Shown: in pieces, positions 9,841 to 19,124 of the stretch
Numbering within the stretch: position 1 is the first letter of the stretch
Layout of the letters: the number at the start of each line of letters is the position of its first letter
Assembly: GCA_965657645.1 (NCBI GenBank)
Contig: CBFHOS010000002.1
Span: 1 to 64,000, forward strand
Source: CBFHOS01 sp965657645
GTDB taxonomy: Bacteria > Pseudomonadota > Alphaproteobacteria > Puniceispirillales > Puniceispirillaceae
Direction: 5' to 3'
Length of the DNA: 64,000 nucleotides
Program-made: the position numbers and the translations under genes
The notes under the pieces: model-generated
Seen by the model: only the letters and a program-made list of their open reading frames with translations
The model's database searches: none
What the model was told of the DNA's origin: nothing

Positions 9841-11502
9841 ATGGAAGCGCAGAATTTTGATTACATCATTATCGGGTCTGGCTCGGCGGGTAGCGCGATG
9901 GCCTATCGCCTTGGCGAAGATGGTAGTGCCAAGATACTGGTTCTTGAGTTTGGTGGCAGTGATGTCGGCCCGCTGGTACAGATGCCCGCCGCCTTGTCCT
10001 ATCCGATGAATATGCCGCGCTATGATTGGGGTTATCGGGCCGAGCCGGAAGAAAGCCTCGGTGGCCGTTCATTAGCCTGTCCGCGCGGCAAGGTTATTGG
10101 CGGCTCGTCATCGATCAATGGCATGATTTATGTGCGCGGCAATGTTGGTGATTACACGCATTGGGAAGAGTCTGGGGCGCGCGGTTGGGGCTATAATGAT
10201 GTGTTGCCCTATTTCAAACGGATGGAACAATCGCATGGCGGTGAGGCACCATGGCGCGGCACGGATGGGCCGCTGCATATCACCCGTGGCCCGCGCGATA
10301 ATCCCCTGCATGATGCCTTTGTCGAGGCGACCGTAGCGGCGGGCTATACGCCAACGCCTGATTATAATGGCCATCGCCAAGAAGGTTTTGGTCCGGCGGA
10401 TATGACGGTGTGGAAAGGCCGGCGCTGGTCTTCGGCGAATGCATATCTGCGCCCCGCGTTAAAGAGGGGCAATGTAAAGCTGGAGAAGGGCGCGCTGGTT
10501 GACCGTATTTTGTTTGAGGGCAAACGCGCCATCGGGGTGTCATATATGCGCGGCGGTGTCCCGCAACAGGCATTTGCCAATGCCGAGATTATTCTGGCCG
10601 CAGGGGCAATCAATTCACCGCAGATCCTCCAGCGTTCGGGCATCGGTCCGGCGGCAGTGTTGGCAAAAGCAGGTGTTGAAACATTGGTTGATAGGGCCGG
10701 TGTTGGCGAGAACCTGCAAGACCATCTAGAGGTGTATTTCCAGATTGCCTGTCTTCAGCCAGTTACGCTGTATAAGCATCTTGGCTTGCTTGCCAAGGCG
10801 CGGATTGGTGCAGAATGGCTGTTTTTCAAATCCGGCCTAGGGGCATCAAACCAGTTTGAAACGCTCGGCTTTATTCGCTCGCAGGCGGGGGTTTCCTATC
10901 CCGACATCCAATATCATTTTTTGCCAGTCGCGATTAGCTATGATGGCCAAGCCCCTGCAGAGGGCCATGGATTCCAGCTTCATGTCGGACCAATGCGGTC
11001 AAAGTCACGCGGGTTTGTGCGGATCAAAAACGCCAAGGCCGAGACCGCGCCAACGATCAAATTCAACTATATGAGCCATGAGGATGATTGGGCAGATTTT
11101 CGCCGTTGTATCCGCCTAAGCCGTGAGATTATTCGTCAAAAGCCTATGGATCCGTTTAGAGGTGCAGAAATCCAGCCCGGTGATGACCAGACTTCGGACG
11201 CGCAGATCGACCAATTTATCCGTGATAATTGTGAGAGCGCCTATCACCCATGCGGCACGGTGCGTATGGGCGCGGCGGATGATCCGGGCGCGGTGGTTGA
11301 CCCCCAATGCCGGGTGATCGGCATTGATGGCTTGCGGGTTGCGGATTCGTCAATTTTTCCGCGCATTACCAATGGTAATCTAAATGCCCCATCGATTATG
11401 ACTGGCGAAAAGGCGGCGGATCATATTCTCGGGCGTGATCCCCTGCCACGGGCGAATGATGTTCCCTTCATTCATCCCGATTGGAAAACCAGCCAACGCT
11501 AG
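9841..11502 (+). CDS. GMC-family FAD oxidoreductase (choline dehydrogenase-like), second copy
   Basis: FAD-dependent alcohol dehydrogenase of about 553 residues, a distant paralogue of the gene at 2148-3797. The FAD motif is [19 protein letters not shown]. The GMC signatures are [21 protein letters not shown] and a [15 protein letters not shown] stretch. The C-terminal catalytic region is [10 protein letters not shown] with [17 protein letters not shown]. Choline dehydrogenases show this same CGTxxMG and NxNAPxIMxGEK pattern, so BetA-like activity is possible but not proven. ATG 9841 begins the conserved Rossmann strand; a TTG at 9805 is an in-frame alternative. The start is 88 bp from the divergent amidase start, so the two genes share a promoter region. 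Confidence 0.88.
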   Translation: MEAQNFDYIIIGSGSAGSAMAYRLGEDGSAKILVLEFGGSDVGPLVQMPAALSYPMNMPRYDWGYRAEPEESLGGRSLACPRGKVIGGSSSINGMIYVRGNVGDYTHWEESGARGWGYNDVLPYFKRMEQSHGGEAPWRGTDGPLHITRGPRDNPLHDAFVEATVAAGYTPTPDYNGHRQEGFGPADMTVWKGRRWSSANAYLRPALKRGNVKLEKGALVDRILFEGKRAIGVSYMRGGVPQQAFANAEIILAAGAINSPQILQRSGIGPAAVLAKAGVETLVDRAGVGENLQDHLEVYFQIACLQPVTLYKHLGLLAKARIGAEWLFFKSGLGASNQFETLGFIRSQAGVSYPDIQYHFLPVAISYDGQAPAEGHGFQLHVGPMRSKSRGFVRIKNAKAETAPTIKFNYMSHEDDWADFRRCIRLSREIIRQKPMDPFRGAEIQPGDDQTSDAQIDQFIRDNCESAYHPCGTVRMGAADDPGAVVDPQCRVIGIDGLRVADSSIFPRITNGNLNAPSIMTGEKAADHILGRDPLPRANDVPFIHPDWKTSQR

Positions 11503-11647
11503 GTCCATCCGAATAAACCATGATTTGGTAAAATCTAGGTTGAATTAGGGCAATTAGTCATGCCATCGTTTTGGAAAGCTGGATCTGCCCGCGCTGGTTA
11601 TCGGCGTGGCCGTGATGCAAAGCCATTTACCAAGGGAGTTAGTAACA

Positions 11648-12757
11648 ATGAAAACCAGAGCCGCCGTAGCTGTGCAAGCTGGAAAACCACTTGAGATAAT
11701 GGAAGTCGATCTTGACGGGCCGCGCGCCGGTGAGGTGCTTGTTGAAATCATTGCGACAGGGATTTGTCACACAGATGAATTTACCCTATCGGGGGCTGAT
11801 CCTGAAGGCATGTTTCCAGCGATCCTTGGCCATGAAGGGGCGGGCATTGTGCGCGAAGTTGGCGCCGGTGTGACCAGCCTTAGCGAGGGCGATCATGTGA
11901 TCCCTCTTTATACGCCGGAATGCCGTGAATGTGATTATTGCCTCAATCCAAAGACCAACCTTTGCCAATCAATTCGTACCACCCAAGGTCAGGGCGTGAT
12001 GCCAGACGGGACCAGCCGGTTCTCGCTAAACGGCAAGCCGATCCTGCATTACATGGGCACATCGACATTTTCCAATTTCACCGTGGTGCCGGAAATCGCC
12101 CTAGCCAAGGTCAATAAAGCCGCGCCGTTTGACAAGATTTGCTATATCGGATGCGGGGTAACGACTGGCATTGGCGCGGTGATTAACACGGCCAAAGCGG
12201 AGCCCGGATGTAACGCGGTGGTGTTTGGCCTTGGTGGTATCGGACTCAATGTCATTCAGGGATTGCGGATGATTGGCGCAAATATGATTGTCGGCGTTGA
12301 TCTTAATGACAGCAAAAAGGAATGGGGCGAGAAATTCGGCATGACCCATTTCGTCAATCCGAGCAAAGTTGACGGTGATCTGGTTGGTCATCTGGTCGAG
12401 CTAACGGGTGGCGGGGCTGATTATTCGTTTGAATGTATCGGCAATACTAATGTCATGCGCCAAGCCTTGGAATGTGCCCATAAAGGATGGGGCGAGTCGA
12501 TTATCATTGGCGTTGCGGGTGCGGGTCAGGAAATTTCGACACGGCCATTTCAATTGGTAACAGGGCGCAGTTGGCGCGGTACCGCCTTTGGTGGTGCGCG
12601 GGGCCGGACCGATGTGCCGAAAATCGTTGATTGGTATATGGATGGCAAGATCGATATCGACCCGATGATCACCCATACTTTGGCGCTTGAAGATATCAAT
12701 AAGGGCTTTGATTTGATGCATGCGGGCGAGTCTATCCGCTCAGTCGTTGTGTTTTAA
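11648..12757 (+). CDS. adhC: S-(hydroxymethyl)glutathione dehydrogenase / class III alcohol dehydrogenase
   Basis: Zinc- and NAD-dependent enzyme oxidising S-hydroxymethylglutathione (from formaldehyde plus glutathione) to S-formylglutathione in the cytoplasm. About 369 residues. Catalytic zinc ligands are Cys in GICHTDEFT, His in GHEGAGIV and a later Cys in YIGCGVTTG. The structural zinc lobe is CRECDYCLNPKTNLC. The Rossmann motif is VFGLGGIGLNVIQG. ATG 11648 is chosen because AAGGGAG lies just upstream; in-frame starts further upstream lack one. The stop overlaps the next ATG by 1 bp, so the pair is translationally coupled with S-formylglutathione hydrolase. Context suggests detoxification of formaldehyde from demethylation of methylated amines such as those handled at 22-28 kb. 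Confidence 0.95.
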   Translation: MKTRAAVAVQAGKPLEIMEVDLDGPRAGEVLVEIIATGICHTDEFTLSGADPEGMFPAILGHEGAGIVREVGAGVTSLSEGDHVIPLYTPECRECDYCLNPKTNLCQSIRTTQGQGVMPDGTSRFSLNGKPILHYMGTSTFSNFTVVPEIALAKVNKAAPFDKICYIGCGVTTGIGAVINTAKAEPGCNAVVFGLGGIGLNVIQGLRMIGANMIVGVDLNDSKKEWGEKFGMTHFVNPSKVDGDLVGHLVELTGGGADYSFECIGNTNVMRQALECAHKGWGESIIIGVAGAGQEISTRPFQLVTGRSWRGTAFGGARGRTDVPKIVDWYMDGKIDIDPMITHTLALEDINKGFDLMHAGESIRSVVVF

Positions 12758-13581
12758 TGGAAGTCGTGTCTGAAAACCGGTCGTTCGGCGGCGTTCAGGG
12801 CGTCTATCGTCACGCTGCTAAAACCACCGGGTGTGATATGGTTTTCGCCGTTTATATGCCGCCACATGACGGGCCGGTTCCGGTTTTATTCTATCTGTCG
12901 GGCCTTACCTGTAGCCATGCGAATGTCATGGAAAAAGGCGAATATCGGGCGATGGCGGCAGAATTAGGCGTGGCGATTGTTTGCCCCGATACCAGCCCAC
13001 GCGGCGTGGATGTTCCCGATGAGGATGATAATTGGCAATTTGGATCTGGTGCTGGCTTTTATGTTGATGCCACCGCCGCGCCCTATGATGCCAATTACAA
13101 TATGAACAGCTATATTCTGGATGAATTATCGGCGCTCATTGCCGAGAAATTTGATGTTGATATGAACCGACAGGGCATTTTTGGTCATTCGATGGGTGGT
13201 CATGGTGCCCTCATCATGGCACTGAAAAACCCTGACCGTTTCAAGAGCTGTTCGGCCTTTGCCCCGATTGTTAATCCCAGCACGGCAGATTGGTCGGCGA
13301 CCGCTTTTGGAAAATATCTAGGCGCGGATGAGGCTAAATGGCGGGATTATGATGCGGTGGCATTGGTCGAGGATGGGGCGCGTTTCCCAGAAATTCTTAT
13401 CGATCAAGGTGACGCTGATAGCTTTCTGGATAGTGGCCTTAGGCCTTGGTTGTTAGAGGCGGCATGCAAGGATACGGGCATTGCGCTGACCTTGCGGATG
13501 CAGCCGGGATATGACCATTCCTATTATTTCATTTCCAGCTTTATGGCGGATCATCTGCGCTGGCATATGGACCGGCTATAG
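12757..13581 (+). CDS. fghA: S-formylglutathione hydrolase
   Basis: Esterase D-type alpha/beta hydrolase of about 274 residues that cleaves S-formylglutathione to formate and glutathione, the second step of glutathione-dependent formaldehyde oxidation. The nucleophile elbow is GHSMGGHGA, the acidic residue is in DQGDADSFL, and the catalytic His in GYDHSYYF. The conserved early motif LSGLTCSHANVMEKGEYR is typical of the family. It begins on the last base of the upstream adhC stop codon, so the two form one translational unit. Both are constitutive-type housekeeping enzymes in methyl-compound users. A new Shine-Dalgarno and gap of about 40 bp precede the following ureohydrolase gene. Confidence 0.96.
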   Translation: MEVVSENRSFGGVQGVYRHAAKTTGCDMVFAVYMPPHDGPVPVLFYLSGLTCSHANVMEKGEYRAMAAELGVAIVCPDTSPRGVDVPDEDDNWQFGSGAGFYVDATAAPYDANYNMNSYILDELSALIAEKFDVDMNRQGIFGHSMGGHGALIMALKNPDRFKSCSAFAPIVNPSTADWSATAFGKYLGADEAKWRDYDAVALVEDGARFPEILIDQGDADSFLDSGLRPWLLEAACKDTGIALTLRMQPGYDHSYYFISSFMADHLRWHMDRL

Positions 13582-13624
13582 AGACTAAATACCCCCGATA
13601 ATGTATCCCACTTAGGAGCCTTTG

Positions 13625-14590
13625 ATGTCTGACGAGCGCCACTTTTCCCAGCCCCTAGGCGGCAATGAGATGCCTCGTTTTGCTGGTCCGGGGACGATGA
13701 TGCGTTTGCCGTCACAGGCCGATGCCAGCGGTCTTGATGCCTGTTTCATTGGCGTGCCGCTTGATGTAGGAACGTCAAATCGGCCGGGAACGCGTTTTGG
13801 TCCGAAACAGATCAGAGCCGAGTCGGTATTGTTGCGGCCCTATAATATGTGGACCAAAGCCGCGCCGTTTGACTCGCTCCATGTCGCTGATATTGGTGAT
13901 GTGCCGATTAACACGTTTGACCTCAAGGACTCGGTGCGCCGGATTACCGCTTTTTATGATGATGTTCTGGCGCATGACGTTGTGCCGATGACGCTTGGCG
14001 GCGATCATACGCTGACCCTGCCGATATTGCGGGCGATGGCGAAAAAGCATGGGCCGGTTGGCCTTATCCATGTTGATGCGCATGCTGATATTAACGAGCA
14101 TATGTTTGGCGAGAGCATTGCCCATGGCACACCATTTCGCCGCGCCTATGAAGAACAATTGATCGACGCGAGCCGGACCTATCAAATTGGTTTGCGCGGC
14201 ACTGGCTATACCGCTGAGGATTTTGACTGGGCGCGTGACAAAGGCTTTACCGTTATCCAAGCCGAGGAGTTGTGGCACAAATCAGCGGCCCCATTGATCG
14301 AGAGCATTAAAGCCCAGATTGGAGATGGGCCGGTCTATCTAAGCTTTGATATTGATAGTCTGGATCCGGCCTTTGCGCCCGGCACCGGAACGCCAGAGAT
14401 TGGCGGCCTGACATCCATTCAGGCACTAGAGATTATCCGGGGATGCCGTGGATTGAATTTGGTCGGCTGTGATCTGGTTGAGGTATCCCCGCCATATGAT
14501 CCGCAAGGCAACACCGCTTTGCTGGCGGCGAACTTGCTCTTTGAAATGTTATGTGTGCTGCCGGGTGTTGCCTATCGCACATCGAAATAG
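13625..14590 (+). CDS. Ureohydrolase (agmatinase family), first copy
   Basis: Mn2+-dependent amidinohydrolase of the arginase/agmatinase fold, about 321 residues. Metal ligands are seen in GGDHTL, HVDAHADIN and SFDIDSLDPAFAPGTGTPEIGG. Agmatinase gives putrescine plus urea, but guanidinobutyrase and other guanidino hydrolases share these motifs, so the substrate is open. ATG 13625, just after a TAGGAG, is preferred over the TTG one codon earlier. It starts a tight operon with an M24 hydrolase 10 bp downstream, an M20 deacetylase and an EamA transporter. It is clearly different from the agmatinase-like copy in the polyamine cluster at 55.1 kb, and the context suggests a guanidino substrate other than agmatine. 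Confidence 0.88.
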   Translation: MSDERHFSQPLGGNEMPRFAGPGTMMRLPSQADASGLDACFIGVPLDVGTSNRPGTRFGPKQIRAESVLLRPYNMWTKAAPFDSLHVADIGDVPINTFDLKDSVRRITAFYDDVLAHDVVPMTLGGDHTLTLPILRAMAKKHGPVGLIHVDAHADINEHMFGESIAHGTPFRRAYEEQLIDASRTYQIGLRGTGYTAEDFDWARDKGFTVIQAEELWHKSAAPLIESIKAQIGDGPVYLSFDIDSLDPAFAPGTGTPEIGGLTSIQALEIIRGCRGLNLVGCDLVEVSPPYDPQGNTALLAANLLFEMLCVLPGVAYRTSK

Positions 14591-14600
14591 GGGCTAGGCA

Positions 14601-15773
14601 ATGGCACCTGCTTTTTCCAAGGCCGAATATGATGACCGCCTAAACCGCGTGCGAAAGGCGATGGCGGAGCGTGATCTGGAGCTATTGGTCATTGGCGATC
14701 CGGCCAATATCAACTGGCTCACCGGCTATGACGCATGGTCATTCTATACGCCGCAAATGATGCTTGTTGATATGCATGATGGCCCGTTTTGGATGGGTCG
14801 ATTGATGGATGCGGGGGCGGCTAATTTCACCACCTATCTGACGCAATCCCAGATCGTCGCTTATCCCGAAACTTTGGTCCAGCGCCCTGATACGCATCCG
14901 ATGGATTATCTGGCCGATTGGATTCGCGATAACGGGCATGGTCGGGCGCGCATTGGTTATGAGAGTGATGTATATTACCTATCACCGCGGGCCATTGCGG
15001 CCTTGCAAACAGGCCTTCCGGATGCCGATTGGTATGATGCTGATCTGTTGGTGAATTGGGTCCGGTTGGTCAAGAGCGAGGCGGAAATCGCAATGATGCG
15101 ACAGGCCGCACGGCTTGCTGAAATTGCTATGCAGACGGCTTGGGACGGGGCGCAAGTTGGCGTGCGGCAATGTGATCTGATGGCTGATGTTCTGGCGGCG
15201 CAAATTCGGGGCACGCCGGAATTTGGCGGTGATATGCCAGCCATCCACCCGTTGATTCTCGCCGGTGAAGCCGCTAGCACGGCGCACCCGATGTGGAGTG
15301 ATGCGCCCCTTAAAGACGGCCAAACCATCGCCTTTGAGTTGGGTGGATGCCGTAAACGTTACAATGTTGGTCTTGCCCGCACCGTGCATCTAGGCGCGCC
15401 GAATGACGATTTGTTAAAAACGGCGAGCGCGGTTGAGGATGGCATGGCGGCGGTGATGGATGCGTTAAAGGCGGGCGCAATTGCCGGCGATGTTCACAAG
15501 GCATGGCAACAGGTGTTGGACCGCTATGGGTTGGAAAAGAAGAGCCGCATTGGCTATTCAATAGGGACGGCCTATGCCCCTGATTGGGGTGAGCATACGT
15601 TGTCGTTCCGCCCGAATGAGCCAACCATCGTGCCAGAGAATGCGGTCGTTCATGTGATCTTGGGAATGTGGATGGATGATTGGGGATTGGAATTATCGGA
15701 AACATTACATGTGCGGGCAAATGACTGTCAGCGCTTGTGTGATTTCCCCCAGCATGTCCATATGGTTGGATGA
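14601..15773 (+). CDS. M24-fold hydrolase lacking metal ligands, ectoine hydrolase (DoeA/EutD)-like
   Basis: About 390 residues with the two-domain creatinase/prolidase fold. The N-terminal domain has NINWLTGYDAWSFYTPQMM; the C-terminal pita-bread domain starts near residue 155. At the first metal-ligand positions of M24 aminopeptidases the sequence reads AFELGGCRKRYNVGLARTVHLG, with Glu and Asn in place of the two Asp. A metal-free, creatinase-type hydrolase is therefore expected. From memory, the segments GGDMPAIHPLILAG, IGTAYAPDWGEHTLSFRP and GMWMDDWGLELSE resemble ectoine hydrolase DoeA, which opens ectoine to N-acetyl-diaminobutyrate. It overlaps the following M20 deacetylase gene by 4 bp. 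It lacks DddP's metal-binding pattern, so it is not a DMSP lyase. The substrate is inferred only. Confidence 0.7.
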   Translation: MAPAFSKAEYDDRLNRVRKAMAERDLELLVIGDPANINWLTGYDAWSFYTPQMMLVDMHDGPFWMGRLMDAGAANFTTYLTQSQIVAYPETLVQRPDTHPMDYLADWIRDNGHGRARIGYESDVYYLSPRAIAALQTGLPDADWYDADLLVNWVRLVKSEAEIAMMRQAARLAEIAMQTAWDGAQVGVRQCDLMADVLAAQIRGTPEFGGDMPAIHPLILAGEAASTAHPMWSDAPLKDGQTIAFELGGCRKRYNVGLARTVHLGAPNDDLLKTASAVEDGMAAVMDALKAGAIAGDVHKAWQQVLDRYGLEKKSRIGYSIGTAYAPDWGEHTLSFRPNEPTIVPENAVVHVILGMWMDDWGLELSETLHVRANDCQRLCDFPQHVHMVG

Positions 15774-16975
15774 TGCGCGAAACCGCCCAGAACGCCGAGC
15801 ATATCCTTGGCAAATTAATCAGCTTTCCCACAGTTAGCGGTCGCCCAAATGGCGATATCATTGCCTATATCGAGGATTATTTGACGTCCCACGGCGTCAA
15901 GGTGTTGCTGGATCCGCATGAGGATGGCGAGCGCATTAATCTGTTTGCGACAATCGGCGGAACTAGCAGTGCCGATGATAATGGTGCCAATAGTGTGGGC
16001 GGGATAATTCTCTCTGGTCATACCGATGTTGTGCCCGCCAGCGATAAAGGATGGGGCGGTAATCCGTTTGAAATGCGGGTTGCCGATGGCCGTCTTTATG
16101 GGCGCGGCGCGGTTGATATGAAGGGCTTTCTGGCGATGGCATTGGCGATGGTGCCAGCCTTTAAAGCGGCAGAGAACGAGCTATTGATGCCGCTCCATCT
16201 GGCTTTTACGTTTGATGAAGAGGTCGGCTGTTTTGGCGCCGAACAAATGCCCGCCTTTCTTGCTAAATATAATATCAAGCCAGCCATGGCGGTGATTGGT
16301 GAGCCGACGGGCATGCAACCGTTCATTGGGCATAAGGGCGGGATGGAGCTAACGACAATTGTACGCGGTAGTTCTGGTCACGCCTCAAAGCCCGACGGCA
16401 AGGTGAATGCGATTTACTATGCGGCAAAGATGATTGAAATGATCAATCAGTTCGCGTCCGAAAAAGCCGCAAACCCAGATCCATCCTCGCCGTTTGATCC
16501 ACCTTATACATCGCTATCCATCGGCCAGATTGATGGTGGTGAGGGGCGCAACATCATTCCTGACGAATGCCGGTTTGAATGGGAAATCCGGCCATTACCG
16601 GGCGATGATCCGCATGCCACCCTTGGCGCGGTGCGTGATTATGCGGCGCAGGTTCTAATCCCCGAAATGCAGGCAATTGACCCTGAGGCAGATATCGAAT
16701 TCATCCTCATTTCCGATGTGCCGGCAATGGAAGCGCGGCCGGATTCACTGGCCGCCCAATTGATTGCGCGTCTATGGACGAATGAAAGGCCGGATGTGGT
16801 TTCCTTTGGCACAGACGGTGCCTATTTCCAACAGGCGGGCATGGAAACCGTGGTGTTTGGACCGGGCGGCATGGCCCAGATGCACCAGCCTGACGAATAT
16901 ATAGAGCAAGCGGCAATCGATGAAGGAATTGCATTCCTAACCCGCCTATTGAGCCATATGTGTTCGCCATCATGA
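15770..16975 (+). CDS. M20 metallo-deacetylase, acetylornithine deacetylase (ArgE)-like
   Basis: Dizinc amidohydrolase of about 401 residues. Zinc and catalytic motifs are LSGHTDVVPASDKGW (His, Asp), GRGAVDMKGFLA (bridging Asp), and TFDEEVGCFGA (general base Glu and ligand Glu), then IGEPTGMQP. A dimerisation lid domain lies near residues 185-300. The ArgE subgroup removes acetyl groups from N-acetylornithine. Overlap (ATGA) with the ectoine hydrolase-like gene suggests the true substrate may be the one-carbon-shorter N-acetyl-2,4-diaminobutyrate, but this is inference. A second ATG at 15773 is also possible. It overlaps the downstream EamA transporter by 4 bp. Confidence 0.87.
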   Translation: MMRETAQNAEHILGKLISFPTVSGRPNGDIIAYIEDYLTSHGVKVLLDPHEDGERINLFATIGGTSSADDNGANSVGGIILSGHTDVVPASDKGWGGNPFEMRVADGRLYGRGAVDMKGFLAMALAMVPAFKAAENELLMPLHLAFTFDEEVGCFGAEQMPAFLAKYNIKPAMAVIGEPTGMQPFIGHKGGMELTTIVRGSSGHASKPDGKVNAIYYAAKMIEMINQFASEKAANPDPSSPFDPPYTSLSIGQIDGGEGRNIIPDECRFEWEIRPLPGDDPHATLGAVRDYAAQVLIPEMQAIDPEADIEFILISDVPAMEARPDSLAAQLIARLWTNERPDVVSFGTDGAYFQQAGMETVVFGPGGMAQMHQPDEYIEQAAIDEGIAFLTRLLSHMCSPS

Positions 16976-17862
16976 CCTTGCGTCATTTCCTGATTGCGAT
17001 GTTGGTGCCACTTACATGGGGCTTTGGTTTTGCCCTAGCCAAATCGGGTCTAGATTATTTCCCGCCGCTATTATTGATGAGCCTGCGCTTTATTCTGGCG
17101 GCGCTGGTGATGGTCTGGTTTGTAGATATACCGCGTGGTTATTTTGGCCGGATCTTTGTCATTTCCATGGTGGCGGCGACGCTTCAATATGGCCTGCTGT
17201 TTTCTGGCCTCACCATGATGGATGCGACTCCGGCGATTTTGCTGGTTCAATCTGAGGTGGTTTTTGGCGTGGTGATCGCGGCCGTCTTGCTAAAGGAGAA
17301 ACCAACCATCCGCCAAGTCTTTGGCATTGGTGTATCGCTTATCGGGATTTTGACCATTGTCGGCGCGCCGTCTCTGGATGGTCAGGCAATTGGCATTTCG
17401 CTGGTATTGTCGGGTTGTCTTTGTTGGGCCTTTGGCCAGGTTATGGTGCGCCGCCTGCAGGGGGCGTTAACCGGCTTTCAACTAACCGCGTGGTTGGGGG
17501 TTATGGCGGGGCCACAGATGATGCTGGCCACGATAATGCTCGATGGCAATCCGGTCCCGTTGATGGTCGCGGCGCCATTATCGGCATGGGCAACGGTGGT
17601 TTATCTGGGGCTGATAATGACGGTCATCGGCTATTCGGCGTGGTATTATGTGCTGGCCCGTTATCCAGTGCCAATGGTGATGCCGTTATTATTACTATTG
17701 CCAGTCGCCACCATTTTGGGCGCGGTTAGCTTTCTTGGCGAACGGCCAGATCCATTGGTGTTGATTGGAGGCGGCATTGTGATTGCCGGTGTTGGCTCGG
17801 TGATTGTCGATCCAAAGATGATTAGCAAATTGTTCCGGCGCGGCAATAACCCGCCTTTATAG
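16972..17862 (+). CDS. EamA/DMT-superfamily inner-membrane transporter
   Basis: About 296 residues with ten predicted hydrophobic segments arranged as two five-helix EamA repeats. The first begins at TLRHFLIAMLVPLTWGFGFALAK and the second near SLVLSGCLCWAFGQVMVRR. Such proteins export amino acids or other small metabolites; some import. ATG 16972 is chosen because it overlaps the ArgE-like stop as ATGA; another frame start lies 12 bp upstream. It is the last gene of the ureohydrolase-M24-M20 operon and may move the substrate or product of that pathway. The gene is convergent with the CoA-transferase gene (6-bp gap). Substrate unknown. Confidence 0.85.
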   Translation: MTLRHFLIAMLVPLTWGFGFALAKSGLDYFPPLLLMSLRFILAALVMVWFVDIPRGYFGRIFVISMVAATLQYGLLFSGLTMMDATPAILLVQSEVVFGVVIAAVLLKEKPTIRQVFGIGVSLIGILTIVGAPSLDGQAIGISLVLSGCLCWAFGQVMVRRLQGALTGFQLTAWLGVMAGPQMMLATIMLDGNPVPLMVAAPLSAWATVVYLGLIMTVIGYSAWYYVLARYPVPMVMPLLLLLPVATILGAVSFLGERPDPLVLIGGGIVIAGVGSVIVDPKMISKLFRRGNNPPL

Positions 17863-17868
17863 ATGTCA

Positions 17869-19104
17869 CTATTCTGTGGGCGTGCCGATAATGTTGTCGG
17901 CCTCCAATACCCCAAGCATAGCATCGTCATAACCAAGAACACCGGCTAGAATGATGCGGCTATGTTCGCCAAGGCGCGGCGCCGCAAAACGCTGAACTGG
18001 TGGGGTTTCGCCAAGACGCAATGGGCTGGCGATTGTCGGAATTTCAACATCATCATCACCGGTAATGCTGCTTGCCAGCTGGCGGTGCCGGGCCTGTGGT
18101 TCGGCCAGTGCGGCGGCGATATCATTAATAGGCCCGGCCGGAACACCGTTCTTGCCAAGTTCCTCTAGCCACCATTCTGTGGTCTGTTTGGCGATGGCAT
18201 CGGCAATTAATGGAACCAATGTTTCACGGTTATTAACCCGCGCTTTATTGGTTGCGTAATCTGGATGCTCGGCCAAATGCGGGCAATCGGCAATGGCGCA
18301 AAAACTAGTGAATTGCCGGTCATTGCCTACCGCTAAAATCAGATGCCCGTTCTGTGTGGCAAAGGCCTGATAGGGCACGATGTTCGGATGCGAATTACCG
18401 AGGCGTTGTGGGGGGGTATCAGTCACCAGATAATTCAGCGCCTGATTAGCAAGGCTAGCGATGCTCACATCAAACAGGCTCATATCAATATGCTGGCCAA
18501 TGCCGGTGCGCTCTGCATGCATGATGGCGGCAAGAATTGCCGTTGCCGCATTCGTTCCGGTGAGCACATCAGCAAGCGCCACGCCGACTTTCATCGGCAT
18601 GCCGTCTGGCTCGCCAGTGATGCTCATCAATCCGCCCATGCCTTGGATCATGAAATCATAACCGGCCCGATGCGCGTCGGGTCCGTCCTGACCAAAACCA
18701 GTGATCGAACAATAGACCAGCTTTGGGTTGATCGCGTTAAGGCTGGCGTAATCAAGGCCGTATTTAGCTAGGCCACCTACCTTAAAATTTTCCACCAGAA
18801 CATCGGATTTTGCCGCGAGTTCACGAATGATTGCCGCGCCTCTTTCGCTAGTGATATCCAGAGCCAGCGATTGTTTATTCCGGTTTACCGAACAAAAATA
18901 GGCTGATCTGGCGGCGGAATCATTTGCCGCATCATCAATAAAGGGAGGGCCCCAGCTGCGGGTGTCATCGCCGCTATTGGGCCGCTCAATCTTGATAATT
19001 TCGGCGCCTAGATCACCCAGCATTTGCGTTGCCCACGGCCCCGCAAGAATGCGCGATAAATCCAACACGCGAAGATGAGCAAGTGCACTGTTCGGTGAAG
19101 TCAT
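17869..19104 (-). CDS. Family III CoA-transferase (CaiB/BaiF), possibly succinyl-CoA:glutarate CoA-transferase
   Basis: About 411 residues. Conserved N-terminal features are VLDLSRILAGPWATQMLGDLGAEIIKIERP and NRNKQSLALD. The nucleophilic Asp lies in the GYDFMIQGMGGLMSITG region typical of class III transferases. These enzymes swap CoA between carboxylates. Its position 20 bp downstream of and on the same strand as glutaryl-CoA dehydrogenase suggests it activates glutarate, as does mammalian SUGCT; this is context-based inference. ATG 19104 has a good AAGGAG upstream. Confidence 0.88.
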   Translation of the reverse strand: MTSPNSALAHLRVLDLSRILAGPWATQMLGDLGAEIIKIERPNSGDDTRSWGPPFIDDAANDSAARSAYFCSVNRNKQSLALDITSERGAAIIRELAAKSDVLVENFKVGGLAKYGLDYASLNAINPKLVYCSITGFGQDGPDAHRAGYDFMIQGMGGLMSITGEPDGMPMKVGVALADVLTGTNAATAILAAIMHAERTGIGQHIDMSLFDVSIASLANQALNYLVTDTPPQRLGNSHPNIVPYQAFATQNGHLILAVGNDRQFTSFCAIADCPHLAEHPDYATNKARVNNRETLVPLIADAIAKQTTEWWLEELGKNGVPAGPINDIAAALAEPQARHRQLASSITGDDDVEIPTIASPLRLGETPPVQRFAAPRLGEHSRIILAGVLGYDDAMLGVLEADNIIGTPTE

Positions 19105-19124
19105 ACTTGCTCCTTGGGGGCTGG

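Noticed and set aside
14601..15773. DMSP lyase DddP (also M24 fold)
   Set aside because: The key segments differ from DddP, which keeps metal-binding residues; the match is closer to DoeA/creatinase-type proteins.
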